Positions 28,508 through 36,297 of a stretch of 38,017 bases of DNA are shown piece after piece. Position 1 is the first letter of the stretch, and each line of letters begins with the position of its first letter. Source of the DNA: Rubrivivax sp. (lineage in GTDB: Bacteria > Pseudomonadota > Gammaproteobacteria > Burkholderiales > Burkholderiaceae_C); NCBI GenBank assembly GCA_019635285.1, contig JAHBZS010000046.1, forward strand, positions 1-38,017, in the 5' to 3' direction. The notes under the pieces were generated by a model, which saw only the letters and a program-made list of their open reading frames with translations, had not been told where the DNA came from and ran no database searches. A program made the translations under genes and the position numbers.

Positions 28508-29493
28508 CCCCCCTGCCGCCCGCGCAAGCGCCTGGTGTCGCCTTCACGCCCAGCGCGCGCTACCCCGACCCGGCCATCGAGGTGCTGGACCCGGCGTTCC
28601 TGAAGCTGCGCCTGTTCAGCGCCGGCGTCGAGCAGCTGGCCAGCGGCTGCCGCTGGGCCGAGGGGCCGCGGTGGTTCGGCGACGGGCGTTATCTGCTGTT
28701 CAGCGACATCCCCAACAACCGCATCCTGCGCTGGGACGAATGCACCGGCAGCACCGGTGTGTTCCGTGCGCCCTCAAACTACGCCAATGGGCTGGCGCGC
28801 GACCGGCAGGGCCGGCTGCTGGCCTGCGAGCACCTGACGCGGCGCGTGACGCGCACCGAATACGACGGCTCGATCACCGTGCTCGCCGACCGCTACGACG
28901 GCAAGCGGCTGAACTCGCCGAACGACATCGTCTGCGCGCGCGACGGCAGCATCTGGTTCACCGACCCGCTGTTCGGCATCGGCGGCCATTGGGAGGGCGA
29001 GCCGGCGCCCAGCGAGACGCCCTGGGCCGTGTACCGCATCGCCCCGCAGGGCGGCGCGCTGCAGCGCATGGTCGACGACCTGGCCGCGCCCAACGGGCTG
29101 GCCTTCACGCCCGATGAGCGCGGCCTGTATGTGGTGGAAAGCCGCGCCGAGCCGCACCGCAAGATCTGGCTCTACGACCATGCGAGCGACGGCCGGCTGT
29201 CGAACAAGCGCCTGTACGTGGACGCGCAGGGGCCGGGCGCCTACGACGGCATCGCCGTGGATGCGCTCGGCCATGTGTGGTGCGGCTTCGGCAGCAGCGG
29301 CGCGCCCGGCGCCGACGCCGCGGCGCTGGACGGCGTGCGCGTCTACGACCCGGCTGGCCGGGCGCTCGCGCACATTCACCTGCCCGAGCGCTGCGCCAAC
29401 CTGTGCTTCGGCGGCGCCAAGCACAACCGGCTGTTCATGGCCGCCAGCCACTCGCTGTACGCGCTGTTCGTCAACGTGCAGGGCGCGGCCTGA
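28504..29493 (+). CDS. SMP-30/gluconolactonase-family lactonase
   Basis: A 329-residue six-bladed propeller that hydrolyses sugar-acid lactones. Metal ligands are read from E53 (WAEGPRWF), the NSPND loop (N137-D141) and the aspartate of YDGIAVDALG; NGLAFTPDERGLYV is the other family motif. The product of Udh is an aldarolactone, and SMP-30 lactonases that open such lactones are known, so an aldarolactonase is the natural assignment; gluconolactonase cannot be ruled out. The N-terminal 40 residues are longer than in the shortest family members. The gene is coupled to the TRAP large subunit by ATGA. Confidence 0.9.
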   Translation: MTPLPPAQAPGVAFTPSARYPDPAIEVLDPAFLKLRLFSAGVEQLASGCRWAEGPRWFGDGRYLLFSDIPNNRILRWDECTGSTGVFRAPSNYANGLARDRQGRLLACEHLTRRVTRTEYDGSITVLADRYDGKRLNSPNDIVCARDGSIWFTDPLFGIGGHWEGEPAPSETPWAVYRIAPQGGALQRMVDDLAAPNGLAFTPDERGLYVVESRAEPHRKIWLYDHASDGRLSNKRLYVDAQGPGAYDGIAVDALGHVWCGFGSSGAPGADAAALDGVRVYDPAGRALAHIHLPERCANLCFGGAKHNRLFMAASHSLYALFVNVQGAA

Positions 29494-29578
29494 GGCGCGC
29501 TCGTCGGCCGCGACCATGCGTTAGTGGGTTGATGTACGGCCCGACGTCGCCGCTCCAGGTTTCGGCCAGGTGGTGAGC

Positions 29579-29593
29579 GGCCCGAGTCGGGCC
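29579..29593. terminator. Possible bidirectional terminator between the lactonase gene and trmO
   Basis: GGCCCGA-G-TCGGGCC is a 15-base inverted repeat in the 149-base gap between the converging lactonase and trmO genes. There is no adjacent T-run, so termination is only a possibility. I found no gene in the rest of this gap. Confidence 0.25.
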
Positions 29594-29642
29594 AGCGTCT
29601 GGCAGCACTGGCGGCCGCCGCCTTCGCCTGTCGCGATGCACC

Positions 29643-30133
29643 CTAGCCCATGCGCCCGTCCGACAGCTTGCCGGGCAGTTGGTCGAGGTGCGCGGAGAAC
29701 CAGCCGATGCGGCTCGTCTGCCGCACGTCGAACGCCGGCACGTAGGGCTTGATGTCCAGCACCGGCGTGCCGTCCACCATGTCGTTGCCGGCAAAGCGGA
29801 TGCGCAGGCCGTCGATCGACACCAGGCGCACCACCGACAGGCCGATGCGGTTCGGGCGGTGGGCGCGCGCGTGGCGAAGACGCCGCGCGGCACCGTGTCC
29901 AGGAACGGCACCACCTCCAGCGACTCCTCCGCCACCAGGTGCAGATGCGTGAGCAGGATGAGGTTTTCGAACGCGTCCAGGTCCTTCAGCCCGGCGGCGA
30001 ACGGCGGCAGCACGATCAACTCGCCGGGCACGTCCGGCGCGCCGGCGGTCTGGATGGGCACCCCCACCTTCGAGCGGAACGGGCTGCGGACGTGGCCGAT
30101 GGCTGTCAGCGTCAGCGCGGTGGCGTCGCTCAT
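29643..30133 (-). pseudogene. trmO: tRNA t6A37 N6-methyltransferase TrmO, apparent single-base frameshift
   Basis: The gene reads in one frame from ATG 30133 (LTAIGHVRSPFRSKVGVPIQ ... FLDTVPRGVFATRAP) and in another to TAG at 29643 (VRLVSIDGLRIRFAGNDMVD, then GTPVLDIKPYVPAFDV). The break is at a CCC run at 29861-29863 (minus-strand CGCCCACCGCCCGAAC). One more C would restore the family motif ATRAPHRPNRIGLSVVRL and an intact protein of 163 residues, the usual size for the short TrmO form. TrmO methylates t6A37 of tRNA using S-adenosylmethionine. Everything else is intact, so this may be a recent mutation or a sequencing error in a homopolymer. Confidence 0.8.
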
Positions 30134-30310
30134 CGGTGTCGGCTCAGCCGCGGCTGGCCCGGCTTGAAGTTCGCCATGTCTCGCTCCCCCTGATGGCCTG
30201 TGCGCATCAAGGATAGAGGCCATCCGCGCACGCGTGTGCGCCTGCTCCTACAGCGCATCGCACCGCGGTCCGATGGCCAGCGCCCCTGTGCCACGCCACG
30301 ATGCAGGCAC

Positions 30311-30329
30311 GGCATGCAGGGTGCATGCC
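30311..30329 (+). promoter_or_regulatory. Perfect 7-bp hairpin upstream of the PRC-barrel gene
   Basis: GGCATGC-AGGGT-GCATGCC lies 23 bases before the PRC-barrel start, within the 219-base gap after trmO. It could be an operator or a 5' leader hairpin. I see no clear promoter or gene in the remainder of the gap. Confidence 0.3.
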
Positions 30330-30352
30330 CCATCTGCAAGAGGGAGAGTTTC

Positions 30353-30709
30353 ATGAGCCACACGTCCACCGCAAGCGCCGTCATTTCCTCCGACGATGTC
30401 GAAGGCACGAAGGTCTACGACACCGCCGGCGACAAGCTGGGCTCGATCGACGACCTGATGATCGACAAGGTCACCGGCCAGGTGCGCTATGCCGTCCTGG
30501 AGTTCGGCGGCTTTCTCGGCATCGGCACCGACCGCTTCCCGCTGCCTTGGAACATGCTGAAGTACGACACCAGCAAGGAGGGCTACGTCGTGCCGCTCGA
30601 CAAGGACCGCCTGAAGGAAGCCCCGCGCTATCCGTCCGAGCAGCGCCCGGACTACGACGACGCCTACGCGCGCCGCGTCCACGACTACTACGGCGTGCCG
30701 TTCATGTGA
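30353..30709 (+). CDS. PRC-barrel domain protein
   Basis: A 118-residue protein containing one PRC-barrel, the small beta-barrel also found in RimM and photosynthetic reaction centre H subunits. It shows VEGTKVYDTAGDKLGSIDDL then IDKVTGQVRYAVLEFGGFLG and GTDRFPLPWNMLKY. Stand-alone bacterial forms of this kind are common, cytosolic and often stress-induced, but have no defined reaction. AGGGAGAG precedes the ATG. The acidic tail (RPDYDDAYARRVHDYYG) is typical of the group. Confidence 0.9.
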   Translation: MSHTSTASAVISSDDVEGTKVYDTAGDKLGSIDDLMIDKVTGQVRYAVLEFGGFLGIGTDRFPLPWNMLKYDTSKEGYVVPLDKDRLKEAPRYPSEQRPDYDDAYARRVHDYYGVPFM

Positions 30710-30758
30710 CGCCGTCGCCCCTGGGCGCGCCCATGCGCCTGCACGGTGGCGGCCTCTC

Positions 30759-30787
30759 TTCCGCGGCGGCGCGGTGGTCCCTATACT
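30759..30787 (+). promoter_or_regulatory. Likely promoter of the partner-switching genes
   Basis: A good -10 TATACT (30782-30787) is preceded after 17 bases by a poor -35 TTCCGC (30759-30764). The STAS start codon is 30 bases below the -10. The weak -35 could mean activation or another sigma factor. Confidence 0.45.
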
Positions 30788-30816
30788 GGGCCGAAACCGC
30801 CGCCAGAGGTCGCGCC

Positions 30817-31209
30817 GTGCACATCGCCTCGCATCAGTATGCCGATACCCTCGTGGTCCGACCGGTCGGGCGCATCGACCATCTCAGCGCGGCGGAGCTT
30901 GAAGCCACGCTGATGCCGCTGCTGGCGGCGACCACCGAGCGCCAGGGCGCGCTGGTGCTCGACTTCTCCGGCGTCGACTACATCAGCAGTGTCGGCCTGC
31001 GCGTGCTGATGATCGCCGCCAAGCAGGTGCGCGCCACCCAGGCGCGGCTGTCCGTGGCGGCGCTGCAGAGCGTGGTGGCCGAGATCTTCAGCATCAGCCG
31101 CTTCGACAAGGTGCTGACGGTGCACCCCACCGTCGAGGCGGCGCTGGCCCAGGCCTCCGACGCCGCGCTGGCCGCCTGGCGCGCCGCCGGCCAGCCGCAG
31201 CCCACATGA
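30817..31209 (+). CDS. STAS-domain anti-sigma factor antagonist (RsbV/SpoIIAA-like)
   Basis: A 130-residue protein with one STAS domain. The block VLDFSGVDYISSVGLRVL contains the serine (S58) that aligns with the phosphorylated serine of SpoIIAA. Unphosphorylated antagonist binds an RsbW-type kinase; phosphorylation releases it. I chose GTG 30817, which has AGAGG at good spacing and follows the TATACT promoter; upstream in-frame codons would run across that promoter. The stop overlaps the hydrolase ATG (ATGA). The phosphatase and kinase expected to act on it are encoded 1 and 4.2 kb downstream. Confidence 0.9.
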   Translation: MHIASHQYADTLVVRPVGRIDHLSAAELEATLMPLLAATTERQGALVLDFSGVDYISSVGLRVLMIAAKQVRATQARLSVAALQSVVAEIFSISRFDKVLTVHPTVEAALAQASDAALAAWRAAGQPQPT

Positions 31210-32165
31210 AGGGCGTTCGCTTCTGGGGCACGCGCGGCTCGCTGCCGGTCGCGCTGACCTCGGCGGGCCTGGCGAACAAGCTGCGCGGCGTGCTGCGCGC
31301 CGCGCGCGGCCAGCCCCTCGACACCGACGCCGACATCGAGCGCCTGCTGGCCAGCCTGCCCTTTGCGCTGGCCGGCACCTACGGCGGCCACAGCTCCTGC
31401 GTGCAGATCGAGACCGGCGGGCCGGACTACGTGGTCTGCGACATGGGCAGCGGGCTGCGCCCCTTCGGCCAGGCGGCGATGGCGCAGCGCGCCGGCAAGC
31501 CCCAGACCTTCCACATCTTCATGTCCCATCTGCACTGGGACCACATCATGGGCCTGCCCTTCTTCGTGCCGGCCTTCATCCCGGGCAACCGGGTCATCGT
31601 CTACGGCAGCCACCGCGAGCTGGAAATGGCGCTGCGGCGCCAGCAGGAGCCGCCGTCCTTTCCGGTGAGCTTCGACACCATCTTCGAAGGCCGCGTCGAG
31701 TTCGTGCACCTGGAGCCCGGCGTGCCGCAGCAGGCGGCGGGCATGACGGTGACCACCATGCTGCAGCGCCATACCGGCGACTCCTACGGCTACCGCTTCG
31801 AGTCGGAAGGCAAGGCGCTGGTCTACACCACCGACTCCGAGCATCCGCTGGCCGACCCGGCGCACACCGAGCGCTTCGTGCACTTCTTCCGCGACGCCGA
31901 CCTGGTGATCTTCGACGCCATGTACTCGCTGGCCGACGCCATCTCGGTCAAGGCCGACTGGGGCCATTCCAGCAACGTCGTCGCCGTCGAGCTGTGCCAG
32001 CTGGCGCGGGCGCGCCGCCTGTGCCTGTTCCACCACGAGCCGGTGTTCGACGATGCGGCCATCGAGGCCATGCTCGCCGAGACGCGGCGGCTGGAGGAGA
32101 TCACCCGTGGCGCGGCGCCGCTGCAGGTCAGCGCGGCCTACGACGGGTTGGAAATCCTGCTGTGA
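31206..32165 (+). CDS. Metallo-beta-lactamase-fold hydrolase
   Basis: A 319-residue protein of the MBL superfamily. The zinc motif HxHxDH is at H108, H110, D112 and H113 (SHLHWDHIMG). Further metal ligands are likely in MLQRHTGDSYGYR, YTTDSEH and the late CLFHHEP. The N-terminus MKGVRFWGTRGSLPV with YGGHSSCVQIE matches the phosphodiesterase-like subgroup close to RNase Z and cyclic-nucleotide phosphodiesterases. Tight coupling to the STAS and PP2C genes on both sides suggests a part in the same signalling unit, possibly turnover of a phosphodiester messenger; the substrate is unknown. Confidence 0.88.
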   Translation: MKGVRFWGTRGSLPVALTSAGLANKLRGVLRAARGQPLDTDADIERLLASLPFALAGTYGGHSSCVQIETGGPDYVVCDMGSGLRPFGQAAMAQRAGKPQTFHIFMSHLHWDHIMGLPFFVPAFIPGNRVIVYGSHRELEMALRRQQEPPSFPVSFDTIFEGRVEFVHLEPGVPQQAAGMTVTTMLQRHTGDSYGYRFESEGKALVYTTDSEHPLADPAHTERFVHFFRDADLVIFDAMYSLADAISVKADWGHSSNVVAVELCQLARARRLCLFHHEPVFDDAAIEAMLAETRRLEEITRGAAPLQVSAAYDGLEILL

Positions 32166-34285
32166 GTGTGCCCGTCGCGCCCGAGCCGCCCGGCGGCTGG
32201 ACGGGCCGCATCCGCCTCATCGGCGCGGCGTTGCTGATCGTGCTGGCGCTGGCCATCTGGCTCGGCGGCCCATGGACCGAGCGTCTGCAAGGCGCCTGGT
32301 TCGACGCGCACCAGGCGCTGTGGCCGCGCAAGGTGGCCACCTTGCCGGTGACGGTGGTGGCCATCGACCACGCCAGCCTGCTCGACATCGGCCAGTGGCC
32401 GTGGCCGCGCCAGGTGCTGGCGCGCATGCTGCGCGTCATCCAGCGCGCCGAGCCGGCGGCCATCGGCATCAACATCCTCATGCCCGAGCCGGACGCGCTG
32501 TCGCCCGAGCGGCTGCTGGCGCAGGCCCAGGTCGAGGACCGCGCGCTGGCCGAGGCGCTGCGCGCGCTGCCCACGCACGACGAGCAATTGGCCAAGGCCA
32601 TCGCCGCGGCCCGCACGGTGCTGGCGGTGGCCGGCACCTCCGAGCCCGGCAAGCACGCGCTGCGCGTGGCGCCGGTGATGGTGCAAGGCGCGGCCGGCGA
32701 CGGCGTGCTGCCGCGCGTGCCGCAGTACGCCGGCGCGCTGAGCAGCATCGAGGAGCTCGACCGCCGCGCCGCCGGCTGGGGGCTGGTGTCCGTGGAGACC
32801 ACGCGCGGCGTGATCCGGCGCATGCCCACGATGGCCAGCATCCAGGGCACCTTGGTGCCGACCTTCGCGCTGGAGATGCTGCGCGTGGCGCAGGGCGCGC
32901 CGGCGCTGCAGATGCAGGTGTCCGGCCACGACGTGGCTGCCGTCGGCGTCGGCCGGCTGCGCTGGCCCACCGAAGCCGACGGCGCGGTGCGCGTGTATTT
33001 CTCGCCGCACCATGAGCAGCGCTTCGTGTCGGCGGTGGACGTGCTGGACGGGCGTGTGCGCGAATCCGAACTGCGCGGCCAGCTGGTGCTGATCGGGCTG
33101 ACCGGCGTGGCACTGCAGGAATACCAGAACACGCCGCTGGGCGAGCGCATGTCCGGCAGCGAGATCCATGCGCAGCTGCTGGAGAACCTGATCGACGACT
33201 CGCTGCTGCGCCGCCCGCGCTGGGCTTCCGCCTTCGAGGCCGGGGTGACGCTGGTGCTGGGCGGGCTGCTGCTGTGGGCGGTGCCGCGCTGGCGCAGCTA
33301 TCTGGCCGCGCTGCTGCTGCTGGCCTGCGTGGCGCTGCCCATGGTGGCGGCCTTTGCCGCCTTCCGCTGGCAGCACCTGCTGTTCGACGCGCTGACGCCG
33401 TCGTTGAGCCTGCTGCTGTTCTTCGGCGTGCTGCTGCTGCTGACGCTGGCCGACAGCACGCAGCAGAGCCGCGCGCTGGAACGCCTGGTGCAGGCGCAGC
33501 GCGAGGACGGCGCGCGCCTGTCGGGCGAGCTGCAGGCGGCGCAGCGCGTGCAGACCGCCACGCTGCCCAGCCCCGAGACGCTGCACGGCGACCCGCGCGT
33601 CGATCTGTACACCACGCTGCAGTCGGCGCGCGAGGTGGGCGGCGACCTGTACGACTTCTTCATGCTCGACGAACGGCGCCTGTTCCTGCTGATCGGCGAC
33701 GTCGCCGGCAAGGGGCTGTCGGCGTCGATCTTCATGGCGGTGAGCAAGGCGCTGTACAAGAGCACCATGCTGCGCACGCCGGACGCGGACATCGGCGAAG
33801 TCATGAGCATGGCCAACCGCGAGGTGTCGCGCGACAACCCCGGCGATCTGTTCGTCACCGCCTTCGCCGCCATCCTGGACCTGGACAGCGGCCTGCTGCA
33901 CTACTGCAACGCCGGCCACGACAACCCCTACCGCCTGCACCCCAGCTACGCCGCGCCACAGCGCATCGAAGACGGCGACGGCCCGCCGCTGTGCGCCATG
34001 GCCGGCTACGACTACCGCGGCGCCGCGTGCCAGCTGCGGCCCGGCGAGATGCTCTGCCTGATCACCGACGGCGTCACCGAGGCGCAGACCGCCGACGGCG
34101 CGCTCTACGGCAACGACCGCCTGCAGCAGCGCCTGCTGGAGCTGCAGCGCCACGGCGCCGGGGCGCGCGAGGTGGTCGAGGCGCTGCACGCCGACGTGGC
34201 GGCCTACGCGGCCGGCGCCGAGCCGGCCGACGACCTGACGATCCTGGCGCTGCGCTGGAACGGCCCGGCGGGAGGCGCAGCGTGA
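32162..34285 (+). CDS. CHASE2 sensor with PP2C (SpoIIE/RsbU) serine phosphatase
   Basis: A 707-residue membrane sensor. One membrane segment at about residues 20-38 is followed by a periplasmic CHASE2 domain (LPVTVVAIDHASLLDIGQWP; AIGINILMPEPD; VLIGLTGVALQEYQNTPLG). Three closely spaced membrane segments come next at about 358-440. A short coiled linker leads to the PP2C domain: REVGGDLYDFF, LIGDVAGKGLSAS, GDLFVTAFAAILD, LITDGVTEAQ and DDLTILAL hold the metal aspartates. The phosphatase should dephosphorylate the STAS antagonist when CHASE2 senses its signal. The start is GTG 32162, overlapping the previous stop as GTGA. This is an RsbU-type output on an uncommon sensor. Confidence 0.93.
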   Translation: MSVPVAPEPPGGWTGRIRLIGAALLIVLALAIWLGGPWTERLQGAWFDAHQALWPRKVATLPVTVVAIDHASLLDIGQWPWPRQVLARMLRVIQRAEPAAIGINILMPEPDALSPERLLAQAQVEDRALAEALRALPTHDEQLAKAIAAARTVLAVAGTSEPGKHALRVAPVMVQGAAGDGVLPRVPQYAGALSSIEELDRRAAGWGLVSVETTRGVIRRMPTMASIQGTLVPTFALEMLRVAQGAPALQMQVSGHDVAAVGVGRLRWPTEADGAVRVYFSPHHEQRFVSAVDVLDGRVRESELRGQLVLIGLTGVALQEYQNTPLGERMSGSEIHAQLLENLIDDSLLRRPRWASAFEAGVTLVLGGLLLWAVPRWRSYLAALLLLACVALPMVAAFAAFRWQHLLFDALTPSLSLLLFFGVLLLLTLADSTQQSRALERLVQAQREDGARLSGELQAAQRVQTATLPSPETLHGDPRVDLYTTLQSAREVGGDLYDFFMLDERRLFLLIGDVAGKGLSASIFMAVSKALYKSTMLRTPDADIGEVMSMANREVSRDNPGDLFVTAFAAILDLDSGLLHYCNAGHDNPYRLHPSYAAPQRIEDGDGPPLCAMAGYDYRGAACQLRPGEMLCLITDGVTEAQTADGALYGNDRLQQRLLELQRHGAGAREVVEALHADVAAYAAGAEPADDLTILALRWNGPAGGAA

Positions 34286-34299
34286 AGGCCGACAGGCGC

Positions 34300-34899
34300 C
34301 TAGCGCACCAGGATCTCGACGCGGCGGTTGCGCGCCTCGGACACGCCGTCGGCGGTGGGCACGATCGGTTCGCGCTTGCCGCGCCCGACGACGACGATGC
34401 TCTGCGCCGCCACGCCACGCGCCACCAGCGCCTTGCGCACGACTTCGGCGCGCTGGCGCGACAGCTGGTCGTTGAAGGCGTCGTTGCCCACCCGGTCGGT
34501 ATGGCCGATGACCAGCACGTCGGGCACCGGGCGCCGCGCGATCTCGCCGAGCACGCCGTCGAAGGCGCGCCGCGACTCGTCGGTGAACTCGTCCTTGCCT
34601 TCGACGAAGTACAGCGTGAACTGCTGCGGCGCGGCCGGCCGCGCCGCCAGCGCGGCGCCGAACTGCGCCTGCACCTGCTCGGGGCTGGACGTGGCCTTCA
34701 GCGGCCCCTTGTTCGTCAGGTCGGCCGCGGCATAGGGCTTGTCGAGCAGCAACGCGCCGCCATCCTGGTTGACCAGCACTGCGGTATCGCGGCCCTGGGC
34801 GTCAGGCAGCAGCACCACCGTGCCCTGCGGCTTGGTGGCGCAGGCGCCCAGCAGCAGCGACAGCACCAGCGCGCAAGCCGCGCGCCAGGCGCTACTCAC
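34300..34899 (-). CDS. OmpA-family peptidoglycan-associated lipoprotein
   Basis: A 199-residue outer-membrane lipoprotein: signal with lipobox LLGAC (C20), then a region of about 75 residues of unknown fold, then an OmpA/Pal domain. FTLYFVEGKDEFTDESRRAF opens the domain, and VIGHTDRVG with LSRQRAEVVRKALVARGV carries the aspartate and arginine that bind diaminopimelate of peptidoglycan. The GTG start at 34899 lies within the end of the FecR-domain gene, so the two are co-translated. Opposite orientation to the phosphatase gene, with which it converges after 14 bases. Confidence 0.9.
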   Translation of the reverse strand: MSSAWRAACALVLSLLLGACATKPQGTVVLLPDAQGRDTAVLVNQDGGALLLDKPYAAADLTNKGPLKATSSPEQVQAQFGAALAARPAAPQQFTLYFVEGKDEFTDESRRAFDGVLGEIARRPVPDVLVIGHTDRVGNDAFNDQLSRQRAEVVRKALVARGVAAQSIVVVGRGKREPIVPTADGVSEARNRRVEILVR

Positions 34900-35353
34900 C
34901 CGTGCTCACCACGAAATCGGTGCCGCGCACGCCCAGCTGTGCCGACGGCGTGCGCACCGTCATCGCCTGCGGCGACTGCTTGGCGATGCGTCCGGACACC
35001 ACGGCCAGCGTGCCGCGCTGCAACTGCGCGTCGAAGCGGCCCTGGCTGGTGGTGGCGTCGAAATCGAAGCGCTCCAGCGACAGGATGCTGTTGGGCCCGG
35101 CCGACAGCAGGGAGTTGTCACGCATGGTGATGCCCACCGAACCGTCGGCGCCGGTCTTCAGCGTGTCGGCTGCTTCCAGCGGCATGCCCACCTCGGCCGG
35201 CAGCACCTGGCCGTTGCGCTCCACCGACACCTGGCCCTTGCGGGTCTTGATCTGGCCGATGTCGGCGGCGGCAGGCAACGCGACCGCCAGGGCCAGCGCC
35301 AGCCAGGCGCAACGCAGCGGGACCAGGCGGGAGAACGGGGCGGCAGGCTTCAT
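34892..35353 (-). CDS. Secreted FecR-domain protein
   Basis: A 153-residue protein: signal peptide (LRCAWLALALAVALPAAAD) followed by a single FecR domain. The pattern is KTRKGQVSVERNGQVLPAEV, MPLEAADTLKTGADGSVGIT, MRDNSLLSAGPNSILSLERF and RTPSAQLGVRGTDFVV. It lacks the N-terminal anti-sigma part and membrane helix of true FecR, so it is probably a periplasmic structural or ligand protein. FecR-only proteins are often found next to CHASE2 proteins, as here. The ATG at 35353 has GGAG six bases upstream. Confidence 0.9.
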   Translation of the reverse strand: MKPAAPFSRLVPLRCAWLALALAVALPAAADIGQIKTRKGQVSVERNGQVLPAEVGMPLEAADTLKTGADGSVGITMRDNSLLSAGPNSILSLERFDFDATTSQGRFDAQLQRGTLAVVSGRIAKQSPQAMTVRTPSAQLGVRGTDFVVSTGE

Positions 35354-35407
35354 GTGGAGCTCCGGACGGGGTCTGTGCAGGAAGCCGAAGCTTAACTCCG
35401 GACGCCG

Positions 35408-35836
35408 ATGATCCACAGCGATCTGCAGATTTTCAGCGCGCGCATGGCCAGCCTGGCGCCAGCCACGGGCTTCGTTCAGGCCTTCTGCGAGCAGCAGGGC
35501 GTGGCGCCCGGCGGTGCGCTGCGCCTGACGCTCATCGTCGAGGAACTGTTCACCAACGCCGTGGTGCATGGCCACGGCGGCGACAGCGACGCGCCGGTGC
35601 GCATCCAGCTAGGCGTCGACACCACGCAGCTGACCCTGTGCTTCGAGGACCGGGCCCCGCCCTTCGACCCGCTGCAGTATCTGGCCGCCGCGGCGCCGCC
35701 GCTGGACGCGCCCGCCGAGGAGCGGCGGGTCGGCGGCCTCGGGCTGCCGCTGGTGGCGCAAATGGCCCGGCAGTTCGACTACGAGCACGCCGACGGCTGG
35801 AACCGCGTGCGGCTGGTGCTGGGTCGCGACGGCTAA
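35408..35836 (+). CDS. RsbW-like ATP-binding serine kinase / anti-sigma factor
   Basis: A 142-residue GHKL ATPase domain. The N box is LIVEELFTNAVVHG (E45/E46, N50), the G1 box is FEDRAPPFDP, and the G2 box is GGLGLPLVAQM. There is no histidine-kinase dimerisation domain, so it matches RsbW/SpoIIAB-type kinases that phosphorylate STAS antagonists and bind a sigma factor or another target. It is divergent from the FecR gene, 54 bases apart. With the STAS and PP2C genes it completes a partner switch, although the target is not in the window. Confidence 0.9.
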   Translation: MIHSDLQIFSARMASLAPATGFVQAFCEQQGVAPGGALRLTLIVEELFTNAVVHGHGGDSDAPVRIQLGVDTTQLTLCFEDRAPPFDPLQYLAAAAPPLDAPAEERRVGGLGLPLVAQMARQFDYEHADGWNRVRLVLGRDG

Positions 35837-36297
35837 GGCGCCAGCCGCGCCAGCAGGCCGTCGCAGGCGTCCTCGACCAGGTCGAGCACGCGTTCGAAGT
35901 CCTGGGCCTGGCCGTAGTACGGGTCGGGCACCTCGCCGGCCTCGTGCCGGCGGCAGAAGTCGGTCAGCAGGCGCAGCTTGTGCGCATGCTGCGGCGGACA
36001 CAGGCGCGCCGCCTGCCGCAGGTGGCCCTCGTCCATCACCAGCACCCAATCGGCGCGTTCGAAGTCGCCGCGCTGGAAGGGCCGCGCGCGCAGGTCCGAC
36101 AGCTCGTAGCCGCGCTGTCGTGCATGGCGGATGCTGCGCGGATCGGGCGGGTCGCCGGCGTGCCAGGCTTCCAGGCCGGCCGAATCGACCGTCAGGCGAT
36201 CGCCCAGCCCGCCCGCGGCGATGCGCTGCCGCAGCACCGCGTGCGCCGTGGGGCTGCGGCAGATATTGCCGGTGCAGACGAAGACGACGTGCGTCAC
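35833..36297 (-). CDS. Low-molecular-weight protein-tyrosine phosphatase
   Basis: A 154-residue phosphatase with the P-loop VCTGNICRSP at residues 8-17 (catalytic Cys and Arg) and the general-acid loop VPDPYYGQ with the Asp. In bacteria such enzymes often dephosphorylate tyrosine kinases of polysaccharide export, but no such cluster is seen here. The start is GTG 36297, overlapping the glycerate kinase stop as GTGA. Its 3' end overlaps the convergent RsbW-like gene by 4 bases. Confidence 0.95.
   Translation of the reverse strand: MTHVVFVCTGNICRSPTAHAVLRQRIAAGGLGDRLTVDSAGLEAWHAGDPPDPRSIRHARQRGYELSDLRARPFQRGDFERADWVLVMDEGHLRQAARLCPPQHAHKLRLLTDFCRRHEAGEVPDPYYGQAQDFERVLDLVEDACDGLLARLAP

Noticed and set aside
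29471-29642. Extension of the trmO reading frame to 29471 as a longer fused protein
   Set aside because: After the frameshift the translated sequence loses all similarity, while the neighbouring frame continues TrmO and stops at 29643.
34892-35353. FecR-type anti-sigma factor controlling an ECF sigma factor
   Set aside because: The protein has a signal peptide and a FecR domain only, with no cytosolic anti-sigma part or membrane helix, and no sigma factor gene is adjacent.
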